A stretch of 64,000 bases of DNA from Lyophyllum atratum (GCA_014905825.1 JACGCN010000060.1:62001-126000); one strand, 5' to 3'. Numbered from the stretch's first letter, positions 11,617 through 26,558 are shown. A program made the numbers and translations. The notes: generated from the sequence alone by a model not told the origin.

Positions 11617-14600
11617 TCATTGCTCATCCGCAGTGCCAATCAAACCTGCCTCATAAGCCAAAGAATAAAATATAGATGCTTTGTTTGCAAGAAGGCTTGC
11701 AGGGGTGTCAAGTTCTGCCACCTGTAAATAAAGCTGTGTCAGAACGGTTCGTGAAATTTATGTATGCATGCCCACCTTCCCTGAATCCATAACAAGAACC
11801 CTGTCAGAATCAATAATAGTGTTGAGACGATGCCTGTAACATTGTTGTCAGCCACTATGCACATACATGTATGGATTCAGGAACATACGCAATGGTCAAT
11901 ATGGTCACATCCGCAAATGCAGGTCCTTTGATAATGCCTTGGATAGCCTGATCCGTATCGAGATCAACTGCTGAAGTGGCTGTTGATGAAACTTGGTAAA
12001 GGAGCTGGAAAAAAAGAGAACGGAGAGATGTACCTTCATCTAAAACTAGAATTTTCGACTAGTTTGCAATCAATTTGAAGTGTGAGAAGATGGTATCAAA
12101 ACTCGTACCTTGCGAAGCAACGCTCTCGCAAAACACAACAATTGCCTCTGACCAGCTGAAAGTGAAGAGCCTCCTTCCCTGACTGGTGCATCCAAGCCTT
12201 CTGGCAAGGTGTCCACATATTCCTTCAAGTATGCCTGGAAATTCATGGTATTAGCCATAAGATCGAACACCTACTACAGTCACGAACCTGGCTAAGCGCC
12301 ATCCAAATATCAACATCGCTGTGTTCTCCAACAGGGTCGATATTTTCTCTCAAAGTTCCTTCAAATAAGTCGGGCGATTGTGGGACAATGGAGATGTTTG
12401 ATCGGACTACCAGCGAGCGGTCAGACAGAATTGATCTGCAGTCAGGAATGACGTACGATCATGAAGTCCAATTTTGGTAATGTCCACGGAATCGATGAGG
12501 ATTGTTCCTTCCACTGGCTCGATGATGCGGAATAGAGCTAGTAGCAACTATATGAAACGTAAGGAATCCGCTAGTTCAGATAAAGAATCACTCAACAGAT
12601 GACTTGCCAGCGCCAGTCCGGCCACAGACCCCGATTTTTTCCCTTGGTTTCTGCAAAAATTGTGACCGTTATTCAAAGGAGATTCAATGATTACCTACGA
12701 TTGTCATTGAAATGTTTCTCAAAACAAAGTCTAGTTCTGGTCGATATTTCGTTGAATATTCGCTAAAAGCCATTTAATCAACTATTCAAGGGGAAGAGCA
12801 TGAAGTTTACATACTGGAATTCAATCTCTCCTTTTGAGGGCCACATCTCGGACGGTTTATTTTCGGGAATTTCGAGTGGTGCCTCTGGCTTGACCTCTGT
12901 TTGATGCAAGATGCGTTCGACGCTTACAATGTTTTGTTCAACCTCGCTGGCTGATCTGACGACCCAGTTCTACACCTCATCAGAAAGGATCATGAAAGAT
13001 TTGAAGAAAGACTTACGAGTGAAGAAGTCGTATTCAACGCATACGATAGCACGAGACCGACTAATCCAGCATCCACTCCCGTGGTGATCAATGCAGTCAT
13101 AGCAAGCATTGCAACGATTAAAATGATCAGAGCACCAACGAACTCAAGCCGCACGGCGAGCCATCGGTTGACAGATATGCTCGGAAGGTAACATATCTGA
13201 TTACGATCGATACGACGTCGGATTTCATAGATAAACAGCGGCTGTTGGTTGAAAGCCCTGATGGTTGAAAGGCCCGCTAGTGATTCAGAGAACCATGCAA
13301 AGATTGGTGAACGAGAGACGGCGTCCAGGCGTTTGAGTTCTCGAGATGTGGCTAAATAATACCTTGGTAGAAGGTCAAGCAACCACGACGACGTTCAGGT
13401 CCAATGCTTACTTCATCACTCGAGCGTAAAAGAATGCTAGCGGGATTACCGCAATCAAAAACGGAGGAAAACTTCCCCCGATGACGGCGAGAATGGAAAG
13501 GCAGACGGCAAGAGTACGACACATTCCTTGAATCACGCGTCCAAGAATTTGGTCTACCACATAGGTATCCCGGGAGAACAGATTCAGGATCCTATAGTCC
13601 AAAGGATGAGTGCTTGCCTCCACGCCAGAAGTCTGAGTTTTACCGTCCGGTAGGAGTCAGTTCAAAAAAGCTTAACGGAGCCCGCATCAATGAATTCAAC
13701 ATCTGCGGAAAGCGAGCGTCAAAGAGTAGCTGCAAATGTTGAGCGAGATAGCTTACCGCATCATGGAGACGTTTGGAGCTTCGAAGTGCACAGAGCACCG
13801 ACATCAAAACTGCCGATACTCCTCCAAGAATCGTCGACGAGAAGGCGAGTAACCCGTATATGACGAGATACTGGAACATACCCTTATTGCTCCCCATTTC
13901 CCTGTTGTGCTCTGCCCAGCTACGCAAAGTCAGGTTTGCCAGCACCGACGTGGCTTGCTGCAAGACTGTGGTTAGCAGGAAGAAGAAGAACCCTGCCTTG
14001 GAAGCCGCTTCAATGTACTGCTTGTAGACATTGACATTGACTCGACCCTGCTCCGTATGTTCCTTGCTCAGGCCTTCGGGGGGCGGCGTTTGTGTCGGGC
14101 TTGGCTTGGCAATTCGGGCTTTGGGGAAATCAATTCTGTGCCGAAGCTTCTCGGAAATGGCTCCAGCGTATTCCTCTGCTTGTGAGGGTTTGTCGCCTTC
14201 GATCTTTCTTCCCTCACCGGGCGTGACAGTGCCACTAGAAACGAAAGGAGTAGACGTCCCCGAAGACGATGCACTGGTACCGTGTCCGCGGCTATCACCA
14301 GATACATGGTCAGGGCACAACCAAAAGCGACTGGAAATGAACATACACAAGTTTGGAGACTTCCCCTTCAGGGTTCGACATGATGGCCTCATATGAGCCG
14401 CACTCAACGATGATGCCTCTGCGGACGAAGACGAGTGTGTCAAATTGCTTTACGAATGCGATGCTGTTGGTAACAAGAATACGAGCTTTGGTAGCAAGTA
14501 GTCCGCGAGGTCCAATAACATGATCTAGATGAAGGTAAACGATAATCCACAGAGACGAGCGGGGAACTACCAACCAAAAACGTGGCGTGCAACGTGGCTG

Positions 14601-17600
14601 TCGACAGCGGCAAGACAGTCATCAAGCAAGACTCTGAGTGCCACCAGTTAGTCTTTGGCTGGCCTTCAAACAATGGACCTACAGATCTGCCCTCGCATAC
14701 ACCGCACGAGCTAGAGAAATTCGCGCTCGCTGTCCTCCGCTAAGCTATGGTGCTTCATTAGGTTGGTCAAAAGTTGACAAAAATCGCGTCGACCATACAG
14801 TTATCCCTAGAAGAACTGTAAGCCGCTGGCATATGCTTATCGAAGCAACAGACTAACCTTTTTCTCCCACTTCCGTAGCATCACCCTGGGGAAGAAGGGC
14901 TAAATCCTGGCTAAGAGCACATGCTGAGAGAACGTTAGATTTGTCCCAGGATCAATTCGCTGCAAATCTACCTTCGATCACCAGGTTATAGAATATCTCA
15001 TCATACTCGTGAGAAAATAGAATGTTTTCACGGACAGAAGCAGACAAGATCCTAGATAGTGGATGAAAAGACAGTCAAAAGGGAAACGGTCAACGACATA
15101 CCAAGGATTTTGAGGAGCGTATGAGGTAGAGCCCGAAAGGACGAGAGAGCCTTCCCTGCGCGTCATCTCGCCGATAATAGCAGACAACAAGCTAGTCTAG
15201 TGAAATGTGAGCCGCGTTATATCAGTCAAGAATCACCAAGAAATGAGATACCTTGCCAGACCCAACGCGTCCGAGGACACCGACAAGTTCACCTTTCTTG
15301 ACTGTGAGATTGATGTTTTCCAAGGTCGGCTCTACAGCTTTTTTCTCCCATGAGAAATCTGCATCCCGGATGGATAAGACCTGGCACACGAATGAACATC
15401 AACGTCATGGATAATCACGAAGATCCTCACTTCGTCCCCTTCATTAAGCACTGGCTTTTCCACTACCTCGCGGGCATCAGGTTGTAATTCGTCCGCATTC
15501 AAGAAGTCAGAAAGGCGTTTGACTGAAACGATTGCCTCGATAATGTTAGATGTGACCTGGCTAAACTATTCCCGACATGAGAGGAAAATCTCAGCGGGAT
15601 ATTTTTCTTGCATACCATAGCCAGGGGGAACTGTAGGAGCATGAACAACGAGATGGCGGGGAAGATAACATCCGAGGTCAAAGGTGTCGATGAAGTCATC
15701 GCAGCGGTTGCAAAAGAGCTGAACGCGACAAGCAACGGGATTCCGCTCCAGAGAGCCATATTGCCAGCCTTCCACAGTAAGTCAGCATGGCAGGGAGGGC
15801 CTGAAAGAAGAGATACCGACTGTGACAAGTCCGATTTTCCTGAGCATCCTCAATTCTTGGTTGTTGCGAGTGTCCGAGATCTTCCTCATAAAGCTAAATT
15901 CCCAGGCGTATAGCTTGATACTGGACGGCTCATGGTTTAGTGAATCTACCAGCCTTTGAAGACGCTCTGACCGACCTTCTAATGTTGGCTAACAATTCGC
16001 TCATAAGACGAGTGCGTTTGTCACGATTTTTCATCTGCTGTTCCTGCATACGCTTCAAGATACCCGCAATAACTGTGGTGGTGGGCTCAGCACGAGCACC
16101 TAAGAGTGAAAGGAGCCTTACATGTGTTGAGAGGGATAGAAAATATCATTATTCCGACACCGACGAAAGCGGCCCAACCAAGAAGACTATACAGAGATAT
16201 AAATGCGAGTGTAATCTATGGAGTTGTGAGGACGTGGTCAAATAAAGAGATGGTTTTGAACCGACCTGAAGCGGGCCTGATAACGCGATCAGGCCGTAAG
16301 TGCAAAGATCCTGGAGTCTAGTGGCATCGACAGACATCAGATTGACGATGTCGCCAGAAGCGCGGGTCCGTTCGTCGTTGGAAAGGACGAGTGATTTTGC
16401 GTAGATAGCGGTGACAAGGCCGGCGCGGACACGCATGCTGTTGGCGAATATCAGATAAGCATCCTCTTGAAAGCGGAGAAGACATACCCCGTTTCAAATG
16501 TGCGTTGGAAGTACTGCAACGGGTCAGTCTGCGATACATATTAGAAGTTCGAAGAGTCGAACAGACCTGATGCAATGCTATAGTTTGAACGACTGAAGCA
16601 AGAAACATCAACGTAGCTATGCCGAAGCCTTTTAGTTTACTTGGTACTTCGTCATCTTCGGCGTTTCCAAAGCGAGCAGCCTGATACGAGGAGATATAGG
16701 CCAATAACCATCGTAGTAGTTGAGGCTGAAGAAATGCCAAACAATCCTGGATAAATTTAAGACCAGCCGCAGCGGCGTAGGGTCCGCCGTATGCAATGAA
16801 GAGTGCCTTCCATAGAGGACTGATCATAGTTGAGCCAACTTCCGGGGTGGTAATCAAACTGACTTACTGTTTAGCTAATGCTTTTTCGAGATCTTTCCCT
16901 AAACTCTCCGACTCATCGCCAGGTCGTAGAGCAGGAAGGTCCCGTTCCGTGATGTATTGGGAAGCGCCTTTCTTCATAAGCGCGGTCATCCATCCAAAAC
17001 TCTAGTTAAAGAATGGGTTTAAGTCAGGGATGCCAAGTTTAACAAGGCCATCGCGAAGGAAGCTCACCCAGACGCTGAAAATATTGGCTGTAACAAGGGG
17101 ATGCTCCATATGTTGCTTGTCGTCCAATGAAGGCTCCGTGTCATACTCCGACCCCAAACATTCCAGACCAAAGGTAATGAGGCCAAGGCCTCCGACCATA
17201 GATTTGAGGCCGAGGATAACATCTCTATCGTGAATTCCGGTTTCGAGGACAGTTCTAATCCAAATGGCCAGGCAAACCAAGTACGGTGGCCAAAAGATGA
17301 GGAGCACGGAAGATGAAGTACGCGTCCGGGTATGGTTAAAATAAGTCAAGAAAATGGCAGAAGCCAAAGCCAGTGGCTCAATAATATAATGTGGAAAGAC
17401 GGGCACAGACTTGTGCAGGAAGATGATGAAGAGGAGGTTCGCGAAGCTGCTGGTGAGTGACGCAGTAAGCAATGTCTGTACAGGGAGTTTGACTTGATTT
17501 TTTTTCGTTGATAAAATGCATAAGGAAACGCACGAGTTTTGCCGCTAACAACCACCGACTTTTCGATGGCCTTTCTTGATACGGGGCACGGAATAGTGCC

Positions 17601-17740
17601 AATGACCTCCATGTCGCCAAAATGAGGAGCGCGCCGAGAAGAGCGGACAAGAGGACACCCTCCTCAAAGCACAATGTGGTATCGAATTCCCGAATGCGTG
17701 ATACGACTCGCCATCCTTCGGGATCACGGCAGATGGCCAT
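11617..17740 (-). CDS. ABC transporter, ABCC (MRP) subfamily
   Basis: Full-length ABCC exporter of the type that moves glutathione or other conjugates across the vacuolar or plasma membrane. ATG at 17740 ([11 protein letters not shown]), stop 11617-11619, with many 50-60 nt introns. Order: TMD0 helices (17740-17040), linker with [19 protein letters not shown]1 (16820-15540), NBD1 with Walker A GRVGSGK (near 15250) and Q-loop PQNPW, signature LSGGQRAR (near 14735) and Walker [13 protein letters not shown], a linker near 14250-14050, TMD2 (14000-13000), then NBD2 with Walker [10 protein letters not shown] (near 12620), signature [21 protein letters not shown] and HRLNTI. All core motifs are present, so it is probably functional despite bordering the transposon nest. 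Reading through NBD1 requires an 8-nt microexon at 14799-14806. Substrate cannot be deduced; Ycf1/Bpt1/Ybt1-type roles are all possible. Confidence 0.93.
14799..14806 (-). other. 8-nt microexon in the ABC transporter
   Basis: The exon before it ends in phase 1 after GAA AAA G (14858). A single intron to the LSGGQ exon (14744) is out of phase with that donor. Inserting the 8 bases GGATAACT gives [16 protein letters not shown], the usual family sequence. The flanking introns, 14807-14857 (51 nt, GTTAGT...TTCTAG) and 14745-14798 (54 nt, GTATGG...CATAG with a CTAAT branch site), have ordinary lengths and ends. Confidence 0.85.
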
Positions 17741-17911
17741 ACCAGAGGCAGTCGTCGAGGTAAAGAGTCAAGAACCGACAATCGACAACCGAGCGTGGTG
17801 CGTAAATTTAAAATGGAGGTTGACTTATGAAGCAAATTGATGTCCGGCCCGTAACGTTTTCCGTAGAGTATGTAAAAATACATAAGCAAACCGAACTTAT
17901 GTAGTTTACAT

Positions 17912-18626
17912 CTAGTCGTCCAGCGATGGAAGGGTATCTCCAGCAATCTGTTCCCCAAGTGCAACCATTTTAAACATTTCATACGCCCTATCGAGATCGT
18001 CGTTGACTATGACAAGGTCGTGGACATTGGCTTCCTTTGCATATTGAATTTCTTTAAGTGCCATTGCAAGGCGTTTTTCCACGGCAGCTTCTGTTTCTGT
18101 TCCGCGCTGTTGAAGGCGAGAGCGCAGGACGGCCATTGAAGGAGGGGATATGAAAAGATAGACAGGATTCAAATTTGTGTTCTTTATTTGTCGGACACCC
18201 TAGGTACAGAATCGACGGGGAGTCTCATAGATGAGTGCATCAGAACTTACCTGTGCCTCGATGTCGAGAATACACCGTCTGCCGAGTTGCTGCACCTGGC
18301 GAACAGTCTCGAAGCTCGTCCCGTAGAAGTTGCTTGAAAATTCAGCGTGCTCAATGAACGCGCCCTCCTGGAGCAGATTCTTGAACCGCTGTGGAGTTGA
18401 GAAATGGTATTGCTTGCCATCGACCTCGCCAGGCCGGGGTGATCTGGTGGTGTCTGCACGGCAATCAGTCAGACCGGTTGCAAGGGAGCAAGGTGGGCGC
18501 ACGCGAGACACTGAAACCGAATTTATCTGGGAATTCGGCAAAGAGGCGCTGAAGAAGAGTGCTCTTGCCGACACCAGATGGACCGGAGAGAACGAGGGGG
18601 CGGAGGAAGTCCGGGAGAGGGGACAT
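17912..18626 (-). CDS. GUK1: guanylate kinase
   Basis: Phosphorylates GMP (and dGMP) to GDP with ATP in the cytosol, an essential nucleotide step. From ATG 18626 the first exon gives [15 protein letters not shown], the P-loop of guanylate kinases. After a small intron the GMP-binding part reads [19 protein letters not shown], then [28 protein letters not shown] (intron after AQ) and [11 protein letters not shown], ending [17 protein letters not shown]. About 200 residues, the normal length. It lies 171 bp upstream of the ABC transporter start in the same orientation and is divergent from the kinase at 18891. Confidence 0.96.
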
Positions 18627-18890
18627 GGTGTGCTACTAGCAGTAGTGCTAGACAGAAAGCAGCATACGCGTGACCATCAAGGCGACGTGTGACAGTGCCT
18701 GTGACATGACAGTTGATGGTGGACTTGTGAATTGGAGACGAGACTTGAGTTTGTGCAGACTCTCTCCTCCTCTTCTCTCCCTCTATTCTCCTGTCCTGGC
18801 CACCACCGTCCTTTTATCTTGACCTTACCTTCAAGTCGTGCCAGCATCCTTCGCCACTCTTTCACCCCTCCACGACTTTTACGATATCTC
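18627..18890. promoter_or_regulatory. shared divergent promoter region of GUK1 and the kinase
   Basis: 264 bp between two divergent start codons. It contains a long CT-rich tract on the plus strand (about 18757-18795), common in fungal promoters ahead of transcription starts. No specific factor site is claimed. Confidence 0.5.
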
Positions 18891-20715
<1,825 letters not shown>

Positions 20716-21192
20716 TCTTCTCTTCTCTTCATGTCCGCTGTACCTGGATGCAGTCACGCCGGTCCGTTCGTCGATGTTCCATTATGTGTTATCTCAGCTC
20801 CCATGAATTGGCCCCTCGCTTCCTTTTGCTTTCCAAACTCATATATCCCCATCTTCTCCCGTTGCGATATACACCTCTAATTCGTCAACCATGTCTCCTC
20901 GCTTTTCCTGGGCCTGCCTTTGGTTGTCAGGTATCGTCGGTTATATTTGCTTAATCTTTGTAGGAATACCCCCCATGACTATCCACATTTTCTTCGTTTC
21001 ACCCCAATGTACAGCTAGTTTGACACTTACAGCGACAGAGCACGAGCTGAGACACTGAGAGTCACCTTGCTGCTACTCCGAACTCGTCAGAGTCAATCAG
21101 ATTGCGTTCCTGTAAGTCTGTGCATGTGACTTGGGAACAACAAACTCGCCATGCGCGTTGTGTGTCATTGTTATGGTCCCTTCTCGACCACC
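20716..21192 (+). other. intergenic 3'/5' region
   Basis: 477 bp between the kinase stop and the ligase start, pyrimidine-rich on the plus strand. No ORF, RNA or repeat recognised; it likely holds the kinase 3' UTR and ligase promoter. Confidence 0.5.
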
Positions 21193-24100
21193 ATGTCGCT
21201 GGTCCCAAGTGATCTTGTTGATGGTGTGCCCTTTTCGTTGTGAGTGCTAGATCAAGGCTTTCTCTTCACTTTTCCCAAATTGAGCGGTCACTAGCTTCTG
21301 CTCTCTCCTGTACGAAATATCTCAAGCACCATCACACAAGCTAGCCTCCAGTCACCAGTACCACAGTCCTAACTACCCCGCGTTGAACATTCTACGCCGA
21401 TGGATTAACAGACTCAAGAAAGATTATTCTCCCCTACCTCCAGGAACTACGGCCATCGTCTTGAAACTGCTTTTCCCTGACGAGGACAACTGCAGGAAGT
21501 TTGACATGCAAGAAACACGATTCGCTCAGATTATAGCCGATTGTTTTGGTATCGACAAGTATCTTCTTGATGACTGGCTCACAGAAAACGCATCGGGGTG
21601 TCTTGGCGAGGAGCTGAGGCTACTACTTGACAGAAGCAGCGTGGTATGAATTGTCCTGAGTCAAGCCAGATCATTTCACTAATCCTTGATAGTCTGTCGA
21701 TGGTCACATTAGCCCTCTTTCAATTGCCGATGTTGATGAGCTACTCGATGAACTAGCTTCGACGTCCGGGTATACAGATATATCCGTTCGTAAGAAGTAT
21801 CCACAAGCGAAACGCCGAGCCCGACTACCGATCATTAAAGACCTCTTTCGAAAGTTATCGCCTCTAGATGCGGGGTTCCTCACGCAGATAATCCTGAAGG
21901 ATCTCCGACCAATTTTATATCCTCTCCGCGAAACCCATTACATCGCGGCTCTGCTTGGTCACAATACCGCATCCGTGAAGATGCTGTCGAAAGAGGATGC
22001 TATGAATCTCTGGGATCCTACGAGATGGATGCTGAGGGCGTATCGTGTCATGTCTAACCTCACGGAAACCGCAAATAGTTTCGAGCTGCCCCCAAGCGAA
22101 AGAGAACCCGTTGTCCCGAAAATAGGAATTCCTGTTACGGTACCTCCATTTCATGTATGCCAGTGTTTTATTTACGAAAACTTGATCAGATACCTAAATC
22201 CGAGAAGGGCCGGAGCCCGCGGCATGCTCTCCAGTACTTTCGGAACTCACGACAGATTTGGGCAGAGACTAAATATGACGGCGAACGCGCCCAAATTCAT
22301 GTTGAAGTTCAGGAAAATAGAACCAACATCACGATCTTCAGCAAAAGCAAGAGAGACTCGACTTGGGACAGAAAAGCGGTTCACCCCTGCATATATCACT
22401 CCCTTGGGCTATCGAAATATGGCATATCCGATCCTCAGTCTAGGGTGCGGAGCAATGTTATCCTTGATGCTGAGATGGTTGCTTTCCGTGGAGAACAGAT
22501 CGACGGTATGTTGAGTTCCAACTAAAGTGACCGAAGATCATGGCTTAGCTGCATTGTAATTTACCCAGAGTTCTGGAGGATACAGGGTCTCATTGAACAA
22601 ACTGCGGGCAGCATTCGGGGAAAGCGCAGGCGCATACCAGCAGAATCACAGTCGAGTGAAGAGTCGTATGTGTTTTGATCTTGTACTTTCTACTTCTCAA
22701 TAACATGCACTTTGCAAACAGAAATTCTCAGTCATCGATGGTGACGGATTATTCAGACAACCGTCGCCTCGGGCTTGTATTTTTTGACATCCTCGCTCTT
22801 AACGGCAAGTCCCTTTTGATGACGCCATATTGTCGACGTCGCAAGATACTGGAGGACCTTATTCGAGTCGTCCCTGGAGAGGCTATCCTTTCTGAACGTG
22901 TTCCTGTTGTCCAAGACGATATCAATTGCCAAGATCAGCGTCAAATAGCCCTAGAGAAGATTTTCGCAAAGATCATAGCGACCTGCCAGGAAGGGGTCGT
23001 TCTGAAAGGTGATGAAACCAAATATCATGATTTTTCAGTGCCCTGGATCAAGTTGAAGAAAGATTATATTCCCGAATATGGGGACACTCTTGATATGGTC
23101 ATCGTTGGCGTGGGATGGGAGAAAGCACGCGCAAGAGTGCTTAGAGGTAGGTCAATCGATCAACAGCTTCCCACAGCTCCTTGATCCTTTCCCCAGTCCC
23201 CCCTTCAACAATCACCACCTTCTACATAGGCAGCCTGGAAAATGCGGAAGAAATTAAACGACAGGTCATCATCTGATCACCAAAGCTCATGCGCACCGTC
23301 ACTAATTAAGAACCGTATAGCCGACAAAGCAACCCCATTTTCAAGTTTATTTTACAGTATCCTACGGGCCAAACCGCCGCGAGCTGGAAGAAATCAACTT
23401 CACGATTCGCAACTCAGAAACTGTGCCTTATAGTCCGCTCATGGTGAGGATTTCCCTCCACTCCTCCTCTGCTGTAGCCCACCTGTTTCAGAAGCCTAAG
23501 ACTCTGGACTACACATTTACACTGCGTCCTGGGCTCCAATCCCCGAGGTTCATTATGAAAACACCTTTACTTGCTGAGCTTTTTGGCGCAGGCTTCACTA
23601 AATCTCCAAAAAGCAGGGTTAGTTTCCCCGCCGCGCCCAACTCCTGCTACCCCGGATTAAATTTTACTTTATTCTAGCATTACGAACTACGATTTCCGAG
23701 GTTGACCAAGATATATCGCATCAACGATCGCGGATGGCGGGACGGCATTAACCTTCAAGGCCTGCACAAGATTGCATGTGAGGTCATTGGACGAGACAGT
23801 TCGTCAAAAGAAGCCAAGGATATTACCGCTGAGTTATGGGGCAAAATTGCCTCTCCTGGCGCCAAGTCGTCGCGCAAGAGGAAGGCAACAAGCGATCTGT
23901 GGGAGGGGAGACTTGCAGCTATGGATGGACGGGGCAGGGCAAGGATTCGCCGCTCCCCATCCCCTTCACCGCTCGAACTGCCTCAGGCTACTGGAGTCTC
24001 TGGCGGAAGTCCACGACAGACACCAGGATCGAGCACCACAAGGTCCAATAACACTCACCCACGTACGGCGAGCTCCGCTCCGCCGCTCCAGACCACCAGA

Positions 24101-24739
24101 GATTCAGCGACTCCGGCTCAGCCGACCATCAAACCACGACCTTTGGCCACCAAGACTAACTTAGGCACATACATGCCAACCTTCACACCAAGTCAAGAGC
24201 GGAAGCTAAACTTGGAAATTACGCGTTTCTCTTCTCCTTCAGCGCCAGATAAAACCCAGACAAGCGCTACCCCATCAAAAGCCGTTGCGCCTGCACCAGC
24301 TGTTGTACCGGGTACGCTCATTCTAAACCCACCGACGTCCTCCATAGACCACTCTACGACCGCTGGTTCCAGATTTCTCAAGAATGCTCTTGTATGGTTC
24401 GCGAAACCTCGCGGGAAATCCTCGCCGTCTTCGAATTGGACGCTGAAAAGCTCCGTATGTCGAGGACAACAACTCCACTCAGTCGAGTCTCTCCTTACGG
24501 GCTGTGGGTGGTGTGTAGATGTATGTTGGTCAACTTGGGCTGACAAGGGTGTGATATTTGTCGATGAAAGCCATGCGGCCGGGAAGGATTTTGCAGGCCA
24601 GGCGTTGAGGACAATTCAAGAGCGGCTGCTGACGCTACCTGCCGAAGGCCCACGAAAGACCATATGGATATTTGATACGAAAAGCTGGACTTTTGACAGA
24701 GAGAACATTGAGGGCCAGGCGCTTCACCGACTCGAGTAG
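21193..24739 (+). CDS. ATP-dependent DNA ligase, Lig4-like
   Basis: Seals DNA nicks through a lysyl-AMP intermediate. From ATG 21193 (MSLVPSDLVDGVPFS) a short intron joins FCSLLYEIS in frame, and the N-terminal half is a DNA-ligase helical domain resembling ligase IV. Adenylation motif I is ETKYDGERAQIH with the active Lys codon at 22272-22274. Later motifs are VILDAEMVAF, LGLVFFDILALNG, CQEGVVLKGDE and WIKLKKDYIPEYGDTLDMVIVG, all as in nucleotidyltransferase ligases. An OB-fold segment follows to about 23750. The last 300 residues are Ser/Pro-rich and end with a small domain (GVIFVDES, KTIWIFDTKSW). I do not see the tandem BRCT repeats that bind XRCC4/Lif1 in true ligase IV, so this may be a fungal Lig4-related paralogue. 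The next gene starts 57 bp downstream. Confidence 0.88.
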
Positions 24740-24796
24740 TTTAGCTGTGTCGTCGTTATCATTATAGTTATTTATCATGTCCACATATGGAGTGTG

Positions 24797-26486
24797 ATGC
24801 GGCCACCTGGACACATCGCAGTCTTGGGCGGCGGATTGACAGGGCTCTCCTCCGCCTTTCACCTCTGTCGACGCTTTCCAAATGCTCGCATAACGCTGCT
24901 TGAGGAACAGAACCGCCTCGGCGGCTGGGTTCGCAGCGAGCAGGTCCAGATTGGCAATGGCAAGGCACTCACAGTCGAAGCAGGCCCTCGCACATTGCGA
25001 CCGGCGTCGAAAGCCGTGCTGGAGTTGGTCCGTCCCTCTCACTAAAATACTTGCGTATCATTTTCCGACACACCCCAACAGATTAACTTGCTCGGCCTCC
25101 AACCCGCACTCCTCACAACCCCGCGTACGGCACCCGCTGCCCGCTCGCGCTTCTTGTACGTTCCTTCCCTCCAAGCCGGACTCACAGCCCTCCCGTCTTC
25201 GCTGTCCGCCCTGATCCGCTCCCCACTGCGCACGATTCTCTTCCCTGCGATACTCCGTGAACCCCTGCGCAAGCCGAACCGACTCGCGTCTCAGGAGCAC
25301 AACCTCGACAGGTCTCATCCAGAAGATGCCCATGACGAGTCACTCGAAAGTCTACTCTCGCGCAGATTCGGGTCGGAGATGGCGCGGGTGCTGGGCAGTG
25401 CTTTATGCCATGGGGTATACGCGGCAGACGCGCGGATGCTGAGCGTACGGGCTGCGTTTCCTGCCTTGTACAATTTGGAGGACCTGGGGAAGGGGAGGAT
25501 TGTCCTGGGTATTCTCAAGGAGATATTGGGCCTTGGAAATGCGAAGAGTGATGGTGATCAAGAGCTTGCGAAAAGGCAGTATGATCTAGGAGATGTGGAG
25601 GCCATGATGCGTGATGTCGCGGTGTACTCGTTCCGCGGAGGTATGCAGACGCTTTCCAACACGCTGGTAAAGGCCCTGGAGGCTAGGCCAAATGTGGAGT
25701 TATTTTCGGGGGAGACCGTACGTGGAATTGAAATGTGTGAGGACGAGGAGGACTCTCTGGTTGTACGTTGACTTCCTTCTATTCTTCCATTTTTTGCTTT
25801 TTTTTGCTCACAGTACACTGAATCTAACTGACTAGATTCATACCCCAACGCGTACCCTGAACCCCACACACATCGTGTCCACCCTTCCACTCCCAGTGCT
25901 TCACTCCATACTCCCCCCCTCCTCTCACGGAGCCTCTCTTCCGCATCTCTTAGCCAACCCCGCTTCCTCAGTCACCGTCGTCTCCCTCATCTTTGCCGCA
26001 CCACCCCACACAATCCATCCACCTGGTTTCGGTTACCTTGTTCCACGACCTTCAGACGGGTACCCGCCGTCTCGTGTCTCGTCTAAGGACGCGTTGGGCG
26101 TGCTCGGTACCGTGTTCGACTCGTGCGCACTCCCCTCGGCGGAAGGAGAATACACGAAGCTTACGGTGATGCTTGGCGGGCCCTTTCCCTCTGCTCTACC
26201 GAGCGACGACGCGGTTCTTCGAGCGTGTGTTCTATCTCATTTGGCAGATGCGCTGCAGAGAGATCTTCCACCGCCCGTGGCGTGGCGCGTATGGCGCCAT
26301 GAGCGATGCATACCGACATTGAAAGTTGGGCATGTGCAGCGGATGGCAGAACTACGCAGGGAACTGGAGCAGGAAACGGGGAGGGGGGCATGGCGCGGAC
26401 GGATGGAGGTTGTGGGGGCGGGGGTGGGTGGAGTGAGTGTCGGGGACTGCGTGGAGGCGGGGAGGAACGTCGGGGCGCGGTGGTGA
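24797..26486 (+). CDS. HEM14: protoporphyrinogen IX oxidase
   Basis: Oxidises protoporphyrinogen IX to protoporphyrin IX, the penultimate heme step, on the mitochondrial inner membrane. The N-terminus carries the FAD dinucleotide motif VLGGGLTGLSSAFHL and the following LLEEQNRLGGWVRSE, then EAGPRTLRP before an intron near 25030. Exon 2 has RRFGSEMARVLGSALCHGVYAADARMLSVRAAFPALY and YSFRGGMQTLSNTL, typical PPOX segments. Exon 3 from about 25830 has IVSTLPLPVL and a C-terminal VVGAGVGGVSVGDCVEAGRNV, the second FAD-contact motif. ATG 24797 is chosen because it starts directly at the flavin fold; it lies only 57 bp after the ligase stop. About 530 residues, normal length. Confidence 0.95.
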
Positions 26487-26558
26487 GGGTACTAGGTAGC
26501 AAAGTTATAATTAGAAATAGACAAATGATATCATCAACTCATCCTTGACCAGACTCCC

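Noticed and set aside
14707..14858. Apparent frameshift in NBD1 of the ABC transporter
   Set aside because: Explained by an 8-nt microexon with two normal introns; all other motifs of the gene are intact.
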